Shown here: in pieces, positions 16,929 through 27,007 of the stretch
Layout of the letters: the number at the start of each line of letters is the position of its first letter
Numbering within the stretch: the first letter of the stretch is position 1
Assembly: GCF_022829605.1 (NCBI RefSeq)
Contig: NZ_JAKSYD010000128.1
Location: forward strand, 118,434-182,433
Reading direction: 5' to 3'
DNA from: Methylobacterium sp. E-065
Lineage (GTDB): Bacteria > Pseudomonadota > Alphaproteobacteria > Rhizobiales > Beijerinckiaceae
DNA length: 64,000 nt
Position numbers and translations under genes: made by a program
Notes under the pieces: model-generated
What the model was told of the DNA's origin: nothing
The model's input: the letters and a program-made list of their open reading frames with translations, nothing else
The model's database searches: none

Positions 16929-18497
16929 TCACGCCCGCATGGGGTCCAGCGTCACATGCCAGAGATCCGCGTCCGCCGCGTCCTTGAGCGTCACCGTCAT
17001 CTGCTCGGTCTGGCCGTCGACCGCGACATGGCCGAAGAACTGGTAGCCGGAGGCCGGTGACAGGTTCACTTGGCCCTTCTCGGGCGCCTTCACGAAGCGC
17101 AGCTGCGGCCCGAAGGTGTTGTCGAGCGCGTTCGGCCCGAACGTGCCCGCGTGCAGCGGCCCGGAGACGAACTCCCAGAACGGCTCGAAATCCTGGAACT
17201 GGGCCTTGTTGGGGTCGTAGTAATGCGCGGCCGTGTAGTGCACGTCGGCCGTGAACCACACCGTATTGCGGATGCCCGCGCTCTTGATGAAGCGCAGCAG
17301 GTCGGCGATCTCCAATTCGCGCCCGAGCGCCGGCCCGTCGCCCTGCGCCACCGCCTCCGAGCCGAAGTTTTTATCGACGTCGTACGTCACCACGAGGCCG
17401 AGCGGCATGTCGGCGGCGATCACCTTCCAGGTGGCGCGGGATTCGAGCAGCGCCTGCTTCAGCCACGCGATCTGCTTCGGCCCCATGAAATAGGAATCCG
17501 GCCCGTAGGCCGTCTGCGTGTTCTCGCCGTTCGGCCCCCGGTAGGAGCGCATGTCGAGCATGAACACGTCGACCAGCGGGCCGTAGCCGATCTTGCGGTA
17601 GACCCGGCCGGGCTCGGACGGCTCGAAGCGCATCGGCATGTATTCGTGGAACGCGCGTGCCGCGCGCAGCTGCAGGGCCAGCACGTTCGGATCGGTGTAT
17701 TTCTTCTTCAGGTGCTCGGCCCGGGTCAGCGGCTCGCCCGGCCACCAGTTGTTGGTGACCTCGTGGTCGTCCCACTGCGCCAGGATCGGCACGGCGGCGT
17801 TCATCGCCAGCACGTTCCGGTCGGTGAGGTTGTACTTGTGCCGGCCGCGGAATTCTTCGAGGGTTTCGGCCGGCTTGGCGACGGCCTCGGTGACGCGGTT
17901 GCGCCAGAGGCTGCCATCGGGAAGCTTCACTTCGGCCTGGATCGGCCCGTCGGCGTAGATCGTGTCGCCGGAATGGATGAAGAAGTCCGGCCGGTTCTTC
18001 AGGATGGCGGAATAGATCGTCATGCCGCCGCGGGCCTCGTCGATGCCCCACCCCTGGCCCGCCGTATCGCCCGACCAGCAGAACGAGACCGAGCGCCGAT
18101 CCGCCGGCGCGGTGCGGAACCGCCCGACCTGGGCCGGCCCGACGATGGTCGGCGCGGCAATATCCTGGAGGCGGACGCGATAAAAAATGTCCTGGCCCGC
18201 CGGCAGGCCGGTCAGCGCCACCTTCACGGTGCCGTCGGTCTCGGGCAGCGCGTCGGCGAAGACGCCCTGGATGTTGGAAAAACTCTCGGTGGTCGCCCAC
18301 TCGATGATCGCCCGGGCGGGCCGGTCGGACCGCGCCCAGACCACTGCCGAGTCGGTGCCGACATCGCCGGACTGGAGCCCGTGGGTCAGGAGCGGCCGGT
18401 CGGCGGCCCGGCTGAGGCCGGGGCGGGCGAGGCCGGAGGCCAGCCCGACGAGGCCGGCGCCTCCGGTGAGCAGGATCTGACGGCGACTCGTGGACAT
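16929..18497 (-). CDS. phoD: Tat-exported alkaline phosphatase/phosphodiesterase D
   Basis: It encodes 522 residues. The N-terminus MSTSRRQILLTGGAGLVGL carries a twin-arginine signal, so it is exported folded. LLTHGLQSGDVGTDSAVVWAR is the family's N-terminal domain; the metallophosphatase core shows SGDTIYADGP, QWDDHEVTNNWWPGE and, near the end, TADVHYTAAHYYDP, which supply the Ca/Fe ligands. It hydrolyses phosphate mono- and diesters in the periplasm. The ATG at 18497-18495 follows GGAGGGG by about five bases; a start 30 bases upstream would mask the Tat signal. No obvious Pho box was recognised in the short upstream gap. Confidence 0.93.
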   Translation of the reverse strand: MSTSRRQILLTGGAGLVGLASGLARPGLSRAADRPLLTHGLQSGDVGTDSAVVWARSDRPARAIIEWATTESFSNIQGVFADALPETDGTVKVALTGLPAGQDIFYRVRLQDIAAPTIVGPAQVGRFRTAPADRRSVSFCWSGDTAGQGWGIDEARGGMTIYSAILKNRPDFFIHSGDTIYADGPIQAEVKLPDGSLWRNRVTEAVAKPAETLEEFRGRHKYNLTDRNVLAMNAAVPILAQWDDHEVTNNWWPGEPLTRAEHLKKKYTDPNVLALQLRAARAFHEYMPMRFEPSEPGRVYRKIGYGPLVDVFMLDMRSYRGPNGENTQTAYGPDSYFMGPKQIAWLKQALLESRATWKVIAADMPLGLVVTYDVDKNFGSEAVAQGDGPALGRELEIADLLRFIKSAGIRNTVWFTADVHYTAAHYYDPNKAQFQDFEPFWEFVSGPLHAGTFGPNALDNTFGPQLRFVKAPEKGQVNLSPASGYQFFGHVAVDGQTEQMTVTLKDAADADLWHVTLDPMRA

Positions 18498-18596
18498 TGG
18501 AACCCCTCCAAATGGTGGGGCGCCCATCGCAGGCCGGCGCGACAGAGGGATGACGACGGATGCGCTGGGGCCTTCTCAGTTTTTCCAGCCCATCTC

Positions 18597-18705
18597 CTCA
18601 TCCTGAGGTGCGAGCGCAGCGAGCGTCGAAGGAGGGCTCCAGCCAGCCGCGCGATCCCTGGAGCCCTCCTTCGAGGCCCACTGACGCGGGCACCTCAGCA
18701 TGAGG
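18597..18705. repeat. dispersed palindromic repeat, copy 1 (CTCATCCTGAGG family)
   Basis: It begins CTCATCCTGAGGTGCGAGCG and ends CACCTCAGCATGAGG, with inner arms GAAGGAGGGCTCCAG and CTGGAGCCCTCCTTC, forming one long cruciform-capable inverted repeat. A second copy is at 33989-34099. It lies between the phoD promoter and the end of the patatin gene. Confidence 0.88.
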
Positions 18706-18735
18706 GGGTTTGGATTGGATCGTCCACGCGAGCCC

Positions 18736-19722
18736 TCAAGCCCGCGCCTCAGCCCCCGCTACCACAGCCCGGATCCGCGGCAGCGCCGCCCGCGCCGCTC
18801 GATAGCCGATCGCGATCCCCTCATCCGCCCGGTGGAAATCGAACAGCCCGAACGCCGCCACGTCCGGCCCGATCGCCACGTCCGGCGGGTCGCGCTCCAG
18901 CCGGGAGCGGGAGATCCGGTCCTGGGTGATGTTGAACGCGTCGAGCACCACCCGGGCGAGGCCCGGCACGGGGATCTCGGGCTCCGGGCGCGGAAACCCC
19001 CGCAGGCGGTCGCGCAGCGTGGTCAGCAAGCCGCGGCGGGGGACGTAGGCCGGCACTTCCCGCACAACCGGGCCGCCGGTATCGCCGTTGAGGTTCACGC
19101 AGATCACCAGATCGGCACCGAGCGCCCGGGCCAGAGCCACCGGCACCGGGTTGACCAGCGTGCCGTCCATCAGCACCCGGCCCGCATGGGTCACTGGCGG
19201 AAACAGGCCGGGGATCGCGTAGGAGGCGCGCACCGCATCCACCGCCAGCCCCTCGGTCAGGCACACCTCCGCGCCGGTGCCGTACTCGGTGGCGACGCAG
19301 CCGAAGCGGATCGGCAGACGCTCGATCCGGCGCTCGCCGAGATCGGCGTGGAGCCGCTGGCGCAGGCGGTTGCCGGCGATCAGGCCGGAGCCCGGAAGCC
19401 GCGGATCGATCAGACCGACCACCCGGCGCCGGGTCAGGGCCCGCGCGAAGGCCTCCAGCCGATCGAGGCGCCCGGCGGCGTAGCAGGCCCCCACCACGGC
19501 GCCGATCGAGCAGCCCGCCACCACGGTCGGGTGGATGCCGGCCTCCTCCAGGGCGCGCAGCACGCCGATATGGGCCCAGCCCCGGGCCGAGCCGCCGCCC
19601 AAAGCCAGCCCGATCCGCGGCCCCGCCTTCGGCAGGGGCCGAATCGGCTCGACGGCGCCGGGCAGGAAATACGGAACGGCGGGACACTCTTGCCACCCGG
19701 TCGCGGCAAGGGTCGCGGTCAT
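18736..19722 (-). CDS. patatin-like phospholipase (RssA-like)
   Basis: It encodes 328 residues, probably cytoplasmic or peripheral to the membrane. [18 protein letters not shown] is the oxyanion-hole region, [13 protein letters not shown] holds the nucleophile serine (GxSxG), and [10 protein letters not shown] provides the catalytic aspartate (DG), so the Ser-Asp dyad is complete. The family hydrolyses acyl esters of phospholipids; E. coli RssA itself has no known role. Its ATG (19722-19720) overlaps the hisI stop by four bases (ATGA), so translation is coupled to hisI. The C-terminal 80 residues (after about 245) are less conserved. Confidence 0.88.
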   Translation of the reverse strand: MTATLAATGWQECPAVPYFLPGAVEPIRPLPKAGPRIGLALGGGSARGWAHIGVLRALEEAGIHPTVVAGCSIGAVVGACYAAGRLDRLEAFARALTRRRVVGLIDPRLPGSGLIAGNRLRQRLHADLGERRIERLPIRFGCVATEYGTGAEVCLTEGLAVDAVRASYAIPGLFPPVTHAGRVLMDGTLVNPVPVALARALGADLVICVNLNGDTGGPVVREVPAYVPRRGLLTTLRDRLRGFPRPEPEIPVPGLARVVLDAFNITQDRISRSRLERDPPDVAIGPDVAAFGLFDFHRADEGIAIGYRAARAALPRIRAVVAGAEARA

Positions 19723-20141
19723 GATCCGGAAAATTCCAGGGTGACGCGGCCGTCCGGTTGCCGGACGACCCCCCGGTAGAAGCAATCCCGCCGGCCGGTA
19801 TGGCAGCAGCCGCCGTCGCCGCCGACCTCCACGCGGATCAGCAGGGCGTCCTGGTCGCAATCGACCCGCATCTCGACGACGCGCTGGATCTGGCCGCTGG
19901 TGGCGCCCTTGTGCCAGAGTTCGGCCCGCGAGCGCGACCAGTACCACGCCTCGCCGGTCTCGATCGTGCGCGCGAGCGATTCGGCGTTCATATGGGCGAG
20001 CATCAGCACCCGGCCGTCCCCCGCATCGACCGCGATGCAGGTGATCAGCCCGTCCCGGTCGAAGCGGGGCGTGAAGGCTTGGCCTTCCTCGACCGCGGCG
20101 CGGGGGCCGGGGGGCTCGAAGGCGATGTCGCGCGCGGTCAT
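19719..20141 (-). CDS. hisI: phosphoribosyl-AMP cyclohydrolase
   Basis: It opens the purine ring of phosphoribosyl-AMP in the third step of histidine synthesis. 140 residues is the size of the stand-alone enzyme (no HisE fusion). [27 protein letters not shown] (residues 94-101) and [12 protein letters not shown] hold the Zn2+ and Mg2+ ligands (C95 region, C112/C113, C120). It lies 40 bases after folE and overlaps the patatin gene by four bases, so folE, hisI and the patatin gene look like one operon. No other his gene is nearby. Confidence 0.96.
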   Translation of the reverse strand: MTARDIAFEPPGPRAAVEEGQAFTPRFDRDGLITCIAVDAGDGRVLMLAHMNAESLARTIETGEAWYWSRSRAELWHKGATSGQIQRVVEMRVDCDQDALLIRVEVGGDGGCCHTGRRDCFYRGVVRQPDGRVTLEFSGS

Positions 20142-20181
20142 GGCGTGAAGAAGCGCTCCCCGACTCGGCGCGTGCTGTAGA

Positions 20182-21021
20182 CTACTTGGCGCCGCCGCGC
20201 ACCAGGGTCAGGAAGCGAACCTGCTCGTTGGCGTTGTCCTTGAACACGCCGCGGAACTGGCTGGTGATGGTCGAGACCCCGGATTTCTGGACGCCGCGCA
20301 TCGCCATGCAGAGATGCTCGGCCTCCACCATCACGGCGACGCCGCGGGGCTTGAGGATGCTCTCGATCACGTCGGCGATCTGGGCCGTCATGGTCTCCTG
20401 CGTCTGCAGCCGGCGGGCGAAGGTGTCGACCACCCGGGCGAGCTTCGACAGGCCGACCACGCCCCGGGTCGGGTAATAGGCGATGTGGGCGAGCCCCATG
20501 AACGGCACCATGTGATGCTCGCAATGGGAGTGGAACGGGATGTCGCGCACCAGCACGATGTCGGAGTAGCCCTCGACCTCCTCGAACACCCGCTCCAGCA
20601 GCTTCTCGGCATTGACGCCGTAGCCGCCGAACAGCTGCTCATAGGCCTTGGTCACCCGGGCGGGGGTGTCGAGCAGGCCCTCGCGGGTCGGGTCGTCGCC
20701 CGCCCAGCGCAGCAGGGTGCGCACGGCGGCCTCCGCCTCGGCGCGGCTCGGGCGGCCGGTCTCGATGCCCTCGGGGACGCGGGTGGCGGAAGCCGGCTCC
20801 GGTGCGACCTCGACGGGGCGGGTCTCATCCACCGGGCGGTTGTCATTGCGCATGCCGTCTAGACCTTGCCCCTCAATCCCGTTCGGGGGAAAATCCTGCC
20901 CGTTCGGGTGAAAACCCTGGCCATCGCTCGGATACGACAGGGATTTGAGCGCGGCATCCATGGCATCCTCGGCCCGGGCGATGCGGGACTTCATCGGGGT
21001 GCTGTCGGGCTTGGCGTACAT
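20182..21021 (-). CDS. folE: GTP cyclohydrolase I with long N-terminal extension
   Basis: It converts GTP to 7,8-dihydroneopterin triphosphate, the first step of folate and (in methylotrophs) tetrahydromethanopterin synthesis. The catalytic core starts near residue 92. [11 protein letters not shown] (C167, H170) and [16 protein letters not shown] (C238) provide the zinc site, and SVQ-type end [11 protein letters not shown] is typical. At 279 residues it exceeds the usual 190-220 because of about 90 extra N-terminal residues of low complexity, including a short duplicated motif (FHPNG, FPPNG). A start at the ATG for residue 57 would remove most of it. First gene of the folE-hisI-patatin set. 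Confidence 0.95.
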   Translation of the reverse strand: MYAKPDSTPMKSRIARAEDAMDAALKSLSYPSDGQGFHPNGQDFPPNGIEGQGLDGMRNDNRPVDETRPVEVAPEPASATRVPEGIETGRPSRAEAEAAVRTLLRWAGDDPTREGLLDTPARVTKAYEQLFGGYGVNAEKLLERVFEEVEGYSDIVLVRDIPFHSHCEHHMVPFMGLAHIAYYPTRGVVGLSKLARVVDTFARRLQTQETMTAQIADVIESILKPRGVAVMVEAEHLCMAMRGVQKSGVSTITSQFRGVFKDNANEQVRFLTLVRGGAK

Positions 21022-21274
21022 CGTCGGATCGCGTCGGGCGTGTGAGGGAAGTTCCCGGGCCTGAAAATGTTTCAGGCCCGCGGCCCGGAATGGACTGAAG
21101 CCGTGGGAACCCCCTCGGACGGATCACCGGAGCCGTGGGCGCGACCCTGGTTGCCGGTCCGCCTCCTCGCGAAGCGACCGTAAGGCGCCTATATCATCGT
21201 TCGCGGGGCAACGCGCAATGCGCGAACCGCGCGGCAGCGTCCCGACGGGACCTGTACACACGGCCGAGGACCCG

Positions 21275-21718
21275 ATGCTCGACGATATCTACAACCGCCG
21301 CATCCTCGAACTGGCCGCCGATATCCCCCGGCTCGGCCGGCTGGAGAACCCGGATGCCAGCGCCACCGCGCATTCCCGCCTGTGCGGTTCGACCGTCACG
21401 GTGGATCTCGTGGTGGGCGAGGATGGCCGGGTGGCGGATTTCGCTCAGGAGGTCCGGGCCTGTGCGCTCGGCCAGGCCTCGTCGTCGCTGATGGGTCGCC
21501 ACGTGGTCGGCGCCAGCGCCGAGGAACTGCGCGGCGTGCGCGCGGCCATGCGGGCGATGCTCAAGGAGAACGGCCCGGCGCCGGAGGGATCCTGGGCGGA
21601 TCTCGCGGTTCTGGAGCCGGTGCGGGAGTTCAAGGCGCGCCACGCCTCGACGCTCCTGACCTTCGACGCGGTGGTGGACGCCCTCGACCAGATCGCCGCC
21701 AAGCGGCAGGCCGCCTGA
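21275..21718 (+). CDS. NifU/IscU-like iron-sulfur scaffold-type protein
   Basis: It encodes 147 residues of the NifU N-terminal (IscU/SufU) fold. The start MLDDIYNRRILELAADIPRL and end FKARHASTLLTFDAVVDAL are typical of the alphaproteobacterial branch. Two of the three ligand cysteines are present (C37 in RLCGST, C63 in RACALGQ); the third, expected before WADL, is serine here. It may therefore bind clusters differently or be a regulatory homologue. ATG at 21275 chosen by the conserved start and AGGA upstream. The yidD gene starts 4 bases downstream, so the two are an operon. Confidence 0.82.
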   Translation: MLDDIYNRRILELAADIPRLGRLENPDASATAHSRLCGSTVTVDLVVGEDGRVADFAQEVRACALGQASSSLMGRHVVGASAEELRGVRAAMRAMLKENGPAPEGSWADLAVLEPVREFKARHASTLLTFDAVVDALDQIAAKRQAA

Positions 21719-21722
21719 GGGC

Positions 21723-22061
21723 ATGGTCCGGCGCGCGGCGCATTGGGGGATCCGCGCCTATCAGCTCACCCTGTCGGGGCTGATCGGCCGCCAGTGCCGC
21801 CACTGGCCGAGCTGTTCGGAATACACCGACACCGCCATCACCCGGCACGGGCTGTGGCTAGGGGGGTGGATGGGGTTTGCCCGGATCTGCCGCTGCGGTC
21901 CGTTCGGCACCCACGGCATCGACCTCGTACCGGAGCGGCTGCCGACGGGGGCGGTCTGGTATCGCCCGTGGGCCTACGCCCGCTGGCGCGGCGTCGAGGC
22001 GCCGCCTTCACCGTTCGCGTGTGAGGCGGTGGGGGAGGGGTGTTCGGCGGAGGGGCGTTGA
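21723..22061 (+). CDS. yidD: membrane protein insertion efficiency factor
   Basis: It encodes 112 residues of the YidD (DUF37/haemolytic) family, which assists YidC-dependent insertion of inner-membrane proteins. AYQLTLSGLIGRQCRHWPSC and SEYTDTAITRHG, followed by RICRCGPFGTHGIDLVP, are its conserved cysteine-rich core. An amphipathic N-terminal helix attaches it to the inner membrane. The last 25 residues (after about 87) are unconserved. Usually found near rnpA and yidC; here it instead follows a NifU-like gene, a pairing seen in other alphaproteobacteria. Confidence 0.9.
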   Translation: MVRRAAHWGIRAYQLTLSGLIGRQCRHWPSCSEYTDTAITRHGLWLGGWMGFARICRCGPFGTHGIDLVPERLPTGAVWYRPWAYARWRGVEAPPSPFACEAVGEGCSAEGR

Positions 22062-22079
22062 GGGAGTTCGTTCCTGTTT

Positions 22080-22095
22080 TGTTTCACGTGAAACA
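22080..22095. promoter_or_regulatory. parS: parS-type ParB binding site
   Basis: TGTTTCACGTGAAACA is a perfect 16-bp palindrome identical to the near-universal chromosomal parS consensus. It lies 18 bases after yidD in a gene-free stretch. ParB proteins load here for chromosome segregation. parA and parB are not in the window. Only this one copy was seen. Confidence 0.88.
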
Positions 22096-22211
22096 CGCGG
22101 TCCAACGCCGGGGATCGCGCTCCAAAAGATGTCACAGGTTCTCCCTCCCCCTCTGCGGGCCTGCGGATTCACACATTGGGTCCGGCCACATCGGTTCAGA
22201 GTCGAGCGCAG

Positions 22212-22364
22212 GTCCCCTCTCCCGTGCGGGAGAGGGACAGGGTGAGGGTCGTGAACTTTCAGAATGAGGCACGCCCTGTCGGCGCGTCGGTCGGGTGCCT
22301 GATCCGGAACCATCTCATCCCTCACCCCAACCCTCTCCCACACGGGAGAGGGGGCCTGTCGCGC
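22212..22364 (+). repeat. 153-bp dispersed repeat, copy 2 (CCTCTCCC/GGGAGAGG family)
   Basis: Same orientation, length and block order as the copy at 16701-16853: GTCCCCTCTCCCG, CGGGAGAGGGAC, AGGGTGAGGGTCG, AACTTTCAGAAT, CAACCCTCTCCC, GGGAGAGGGGGCCTG. It occupies most of the 385-base gap between yidD and the pdxA-like gene, together with the parS site. Confidence 0.9.
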
Positions 22365-22446
22365 TTCGCCACCGACGCCGGTGTTCACCGGAGATCTGTG
22401 AATGTCGTAGCCCGCAAAGGGGGGAGGGGAAGAGGCGGTCCTCCGC

Positions 22447-23471
<1,025 letters not shown>

Positions 23472-23475
<4 letters not shown>

Positions 23476-24575
23476 GCGTCGCTCCTGTCGGGCGTGAAAC
23501 CGTTGCTTTGGAGTAGATCGCGCCAGACGCCCTCCGTTCCGAAGGCGCCGGATTTCGAGATCACCGCGAGCCCGTCCCAGCGCCCGCCACGCAGGGTCGA
23601 GCGCGGCAGGCCGGGGGCGATCTGGCCGGTGACGTCGAGGCGTTCGACCCGGAGCGCGACGCAGAGCGCCTTCAGGGTCTCGCCGCCTGCGACCAGCAGG
23701 GTGCCGGGCCTGGGGATCCGCTCGATCACGTCCGTGAAGGTCGCGGCGATCCGCGCGGCGGCGGCCTCCCGGGCGGTGCCGGCGGGCAGGGCCAAGCTCG
23801 CCAGCACGACGCCGTCCCGGGCGAGGCGTTCGCCGACCGGTCCGGCATGGTCCGCCGCCTCGGGTGACAGGACGAGGCGATGCGGGCCGCAGGCGTCGAG
23901 CTGGGCCGCGGTCTCGGGCCGGTCGGAGCCGAACAGGCCGAGCACCGGTCCGACGAGGCGGTCGCCGCCGGGCGCCGTCACGCCCCGCGCCAGGGCCGCC
24001 GCGAGGCCGCCGCTGCCGCACCAGAGCACCGGCCCCTCCCGGCCGAGCTCGGCCATGCGAGCGAGGTCGTCGTCGTGCGACGCGTCGTAGACCGCCACTC
24101 CCGCCACCGGGCCGTCGGTGAGGGCAGCCCGGCGCGCCGGAAGGCCGGCATCCCGCAGCGCTTCGGCGATGTCGCCGGAGACCGCTTCCCACATACCGTC
24201 GCGCCGGGCGAGCTGTCGCCCGTCGGCGGTGCGGCGGCCCTGATAGGGGAAGGCCGGCGCCACGATGCAGCGTGGCCAGGCGCCGAGGCGCATCACCGCG
24301 GCGAGCTCCGCCGCCCAGGGGCCGCGCAGCAGGCTGTCGACCTTCTTGAAGGCGATGTCGGCCCCCCGGAGCCGCGGCGCGAGATCTCGGACGATCCGGT
24401 CGGCTTCCGGGGCCGAGACCTCCCGGGTGCCGGAGTCGATCGCGAGGCACCCAGATCCCTCGCCCGGCAGGATCTCCGGCCACGCCACCGGGATCGGCCC
24501 GCACAGGCCGGTGAAGCCAGCCGCCGTGTCGAGGGTGCCGGTCAGGTCGTCGGCGATGAGGCGCAGGCGGGTCAT
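23472..24575 (-). CDS. four-carbon acid sugar kinase (DUF1537, OtnK/DtnK family)
   Basis: It encodes 367 residues. The N-terminal domain (about 1-220) starts LRLIADDLTGTLDTAAGF, the sugar-binding signature, with FKKVDSLLRGPWAAEL further on. The C-terminal domain (about 235-367) carries the nucleotide-binding glycine motif VAGGETLKALC and ends in ISKSGAFGTEGVW, also typical. Members phosphorylate D-threonate, L-threonate or 3-oxo-tetronates with ATP. It is first in a two-gene operon with the PdxA2-type gene. Which four-carbon acid is used cannot be read from the sequence. Confidence 0.88.
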
Positions 24576-24705
24576 GGCAGGGGTTCAACAGACCGCGGAC
24601 AATTTCGCGTCGCGATGTCCGACCGGTGCGCCCTGCCTGACCGGGCGGAACATCCAGGCTTGTTGTAAAGCTGTCGGGACGCATACAGATGGGGTGCCGA
24701 AGCGG

Positions 24706-25509
24706 TCAAGCGCGTGGCGCCGCCGGCGCAACCCCCATCGACAGATCGAGCAGCCGCCCCTCGAACAGCCGGTCCCGCGAGGCGCCGATATGGGCGGCCA
24801 TGCGGGCGCGGGCGGCCTCCGCCTCACCGTCACGGATCGCCGCGAAGATCCCGTGATGCTCCTCAAGAACGCCGCGCAGGCCCGATCGCGGCCCCAGCAG
24901 GGCGAGGCCGTGGATCTTCATGCCCACCGCTACGTGCGATTGCAGGGCCTGCAGGGAGGCCGCGTAATAGTGGTTGTTCGAGGCGACCGCGACCGCGTGG
25001 TGGAAGGCGAAGTCGGCGTCCTCCCGGTGTTGCTCCTGGCGGGTGGCCAGAGCGAGCAGATCGAGGGCCGCCGCGATCCGGTCGAGGGCGCCGGCGTCGC
25101 GACGCGTGGCGGCGTGGAAGGCCGCGTCCGGCTCCAGGGTCAGGCGGAACTCGTAGCAGCGCTGGATGTCGGCGATGCTCTCCACCGGTGCGAAGCCCGG
25201 GGCGGGGCTGGCCTCGCGGGGCCGGACGAAGCTGCCCGCCCCCTGCCGCGAAACGATCGCACCCTCCCGGCGCAGCCGGTCGAGGGCGGTCCGCACCACC
25301 GGCCGCGAGACCTGGAACCGGCCGGCGAGGTCGTGCTCGCTCGGCAGGCGGCCTTGGGCCGGATAGGTGCCGTTGGCGATGCCGGTGAGGATCGCATCGT
25401 AGATGCCATCCGACAGGGACGCGGGCGTGGCAACGGCCGCCTTCGCCACCGCGCGGCGCCCCGATACCGCGCCGGGCGCCTGCGCGGGGCCGGGCAGGGC
25501 TGACGACAT
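24706..25509 (-). CDS. GntR-family (FadR/FCD) transcriptional regulator
   Basis: It encodes 267 residues. The winged helix-turn-helix (about 30-100) shows GRLPSEHDLAGRFQVSRPVV and ALDRLRREGAIVSRQGAGSFV; the FCD effector domain follows, with E-D-x-FH motifs (DADFAFHHAVAVASNNHYY and EEHHGIFAAI) holding the metal-ligand histidines. It is divergent from the kdgT permease gene and lies upstream of the kinase-pdxA2 operon on the same strand, so it is the likely local regulator, sensing a sugar acid. A low-complexity 30-residue N-terminal extension precedes the DNA-binding domain. Confidence 0.9.
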   Translation of the reverse strand: MSSALPGPAQAPGAVSGRRAVAKAAVATPASLSDGIYDAILTGIANGTYPAQGRLPSEHDLAGRFQVSRPVVRTALDRLRREGAIVSRQGAGSFVRPREASPAPGFAPVESIADIQRCYEFRLTLEPDAAFHAATRRDAGALDRIAAALDLLALATRQEQHREDADFAFHHAVAVASNNHYYAASLQALQSHVAVGMKIHGLALLGPRSGLRGVLEEHHGIFAAIRDGEAEAARARMAAHIGASRDRLFEGRLLDLSMGVAPAAPRA

Positions 25510-25687
25510 CCGGGATGGCCTCCGTGCGCGTTTCGTCGGCTAAGTCATCAACGCGACAGCCCGATTGTCAACAAGTCTGCAGTTGTCCGCCATGTTGCAC
25601 GCACTTGTCGAAAAGTTGTAACAGGCCCCGGGGGGTTGAGATTTCAGGTGACGGGCCCGGAACAGGGGTCGCGCCGGAGGACGACCC
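25510..25687. promoter_or_regulatory. divergent control region of gntR and kdgT with candidate operators
   Basis: This 178-base gap is less GC-rich in its middle. TTGTCAACAA (25565-25574) has TTGT/ACAA arms, and ACTTGTCGAAAAGT (25603-25616) has ACTT/AAGT arms; related CTTGT/ACAAG and AGTTGT motifs recur between them. FadR-type GntR proteins bind short palindromes of this type, so these are candidate operators. CGGAGGACGA is the ribosome site of kdgT. Predicted only. Confidence 0.45.
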
Positions 25688-26698
25688 ATGCAGATTCCGA
25701 TCAAGCGCTCGCTGGAGCGCGTCCCGGGCGGCCTGATGGTGGTGCCGCTCTTCCTCGGCGCGATCCTCCACACGCTGTTCCCCAACACCGCGACCTTCTT
25801 CGGCTCGTTCACCGGGGCGCTGTTCAACGGCGCCCTGCCGATCCTGGCGGTGTTCTTCGTCTGCATGGGCGCAGGCATCGATTTCCGCGCCACCCCGGCG
25901 ATCGCCCGCAAGGGCGGCGTCCTGCTGGCCACCAAGGTCGGCATTGCGGCGATCCTGGGCGTGGTGTTCGGCCATCTGCTCGGCGAGGCGCCAATCATGG
26001 GCGGTGCCTTCGTGGGGCTCTCGACGCTCGCGATCGTCGCCGCCATGAACGACACCAATGGCGGGCTCTACCTCGCCCTCATGGGCCAGTTCGGCCGCCC
26101 GAAGGATGCGGGCGCCTACGCGATCATGAGCCTCGAATCCGGCCCGTTCCTCACCATGGTCACGCTCGGGCTCGCTGGCCTCTCCGCCTTCCCGTGGCCG
26201 ACGCTGGTCGGCAGCATCCTGCCGCTCCTGATCGGCATGATCCTGGGCAACCTCGACCGGGACATGCGCGCCTTCCTGTCGAGCGCCGCCCCTGTGATGA
26301 TCCCGTTCTTCGCCTTCGCGCTCGGCTTCGGGCTCGACCTCGCCAAGATCTGGCAGGCGGGTCTGCTGGGAATCGGGCTCGGCGTCGCCGTGGTGGCGGT
26401 CACGGGGGCGGCCCTGTTCGTGGCCGACCGGCTGACCGGGGGCAACGGGGTCGCCGGGGTGGCGGCCGCCTCGACGGCGGGCAATGCCGCCGCCGTCCCG
26501 GCCATCATCGTGGCCGCCAATCCCGCCTACGCGGAGGCCGCCGGGCCCGCCACCGTGCTGGTGGCGGCGAGCGTCGTGGTCACGGCCCTGCTGGTGCCGT
26601 TGCTCACCGCCTTCGTGGCCGCCCGGGTGCGGCAGGAGGTGGAGCCGTCCGAGCCGCTGCACGAGCCGGTGGCACGGTCCGCGGCGCCCCTGCGCTGA
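25688..26698 (+). CDS. kdgT: 2-keto-3-deoxygluconate permease family transporter
   Basis: It encodes 336 residues with about ten transmembrane segments. The start [25 protein letters not shown] and the segments [21 protein letters not shown] and [19 protein letters not shown] are characteristic of KdgT. E. coli KdgT imports 2-keto-3-deoxygluconate with protons; in this context next to a four-carbon acid kinase it may import tetronates or related sugar acids. Divergent from the GntR regulator. Residues after about 310 form an unconserved tail. Confidence 0.9.
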   Translation: MQIPIKRSLERVPGGLMVVPLFLGAILHTLFPNTATFFGSFTGALFNGALPILAVFFVCMGAGIDFRATPAIARKGGVLLATKVGIAAILGVVFGHLLGEAPIMGGAFVGLSTLAIVAAMNDTNGGLYLALMGQFGRPKDAGAYAIMSLESGPFLTMVTLGLAGLSAFPWPTLVGSILPLLIGMILGNLDRDMRAFLSSAAPVMIPFFAFALGFGLDLAKIWQAGLLGIGLGVAVVAVTGAALFVADRLTGGNGVAGVAAASTAGNAAAVPAIIVAANPAYAEAAGPATVLVAASVVVTALLVPLLTAFVAARVRQEVEPSEPLHEPVARSAAPLR

Positions 26699-26819
26699 TC
26701 CATCCACAGGCCTGCATCGGCGCGACGTCGCGGCGGCAACCGAAGACGGGGACGCCCGGTTGTCCTGGCAGACAGCCCGGCACCGCCGCGGCACGGCCAG
26801 AGACCGGAGCGGGCACAGC

Positions 26820-26990
26820 ATGTCCACCGAAGCCAGAGGCAAGACGCATATCGACATCTTCGACCGCGCCGCCCGGGAGGCCTGGGCCCAGCGCTTCGGC
26901 GTGAGCGAGGACCGGCTGCGCAAGGCCGTCACGATGGTGGGGAGCCGGATCACCAGCGTCGCCGCCTACCTCGAAAGGCCGGCCCCCTGA
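26820..26990 (+). CDS. DUF3606 small protein
   Basis: It encodes 56 residues: DIFDRAAREAWAQRFGVSEDRLRKAVTMVG followed by SRITSVAAYL in outline matches the DUF3606 family (short alphaproteobacterial proteins of unknown role, often near stress genes). CCGGAGCGGGCACAGC precedes the ATG. The DUF2934 gene starts 17 bases downstream. Confidence 0.78.
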   Translation: MSTEARGKTHIDIFDRAAREAWAQRFGVSEDRLRKAVTMVGSRITSVAAYLERPAP

Positions 26991-27007
26991 GCGGGGCGGG
27001 CATCGCC

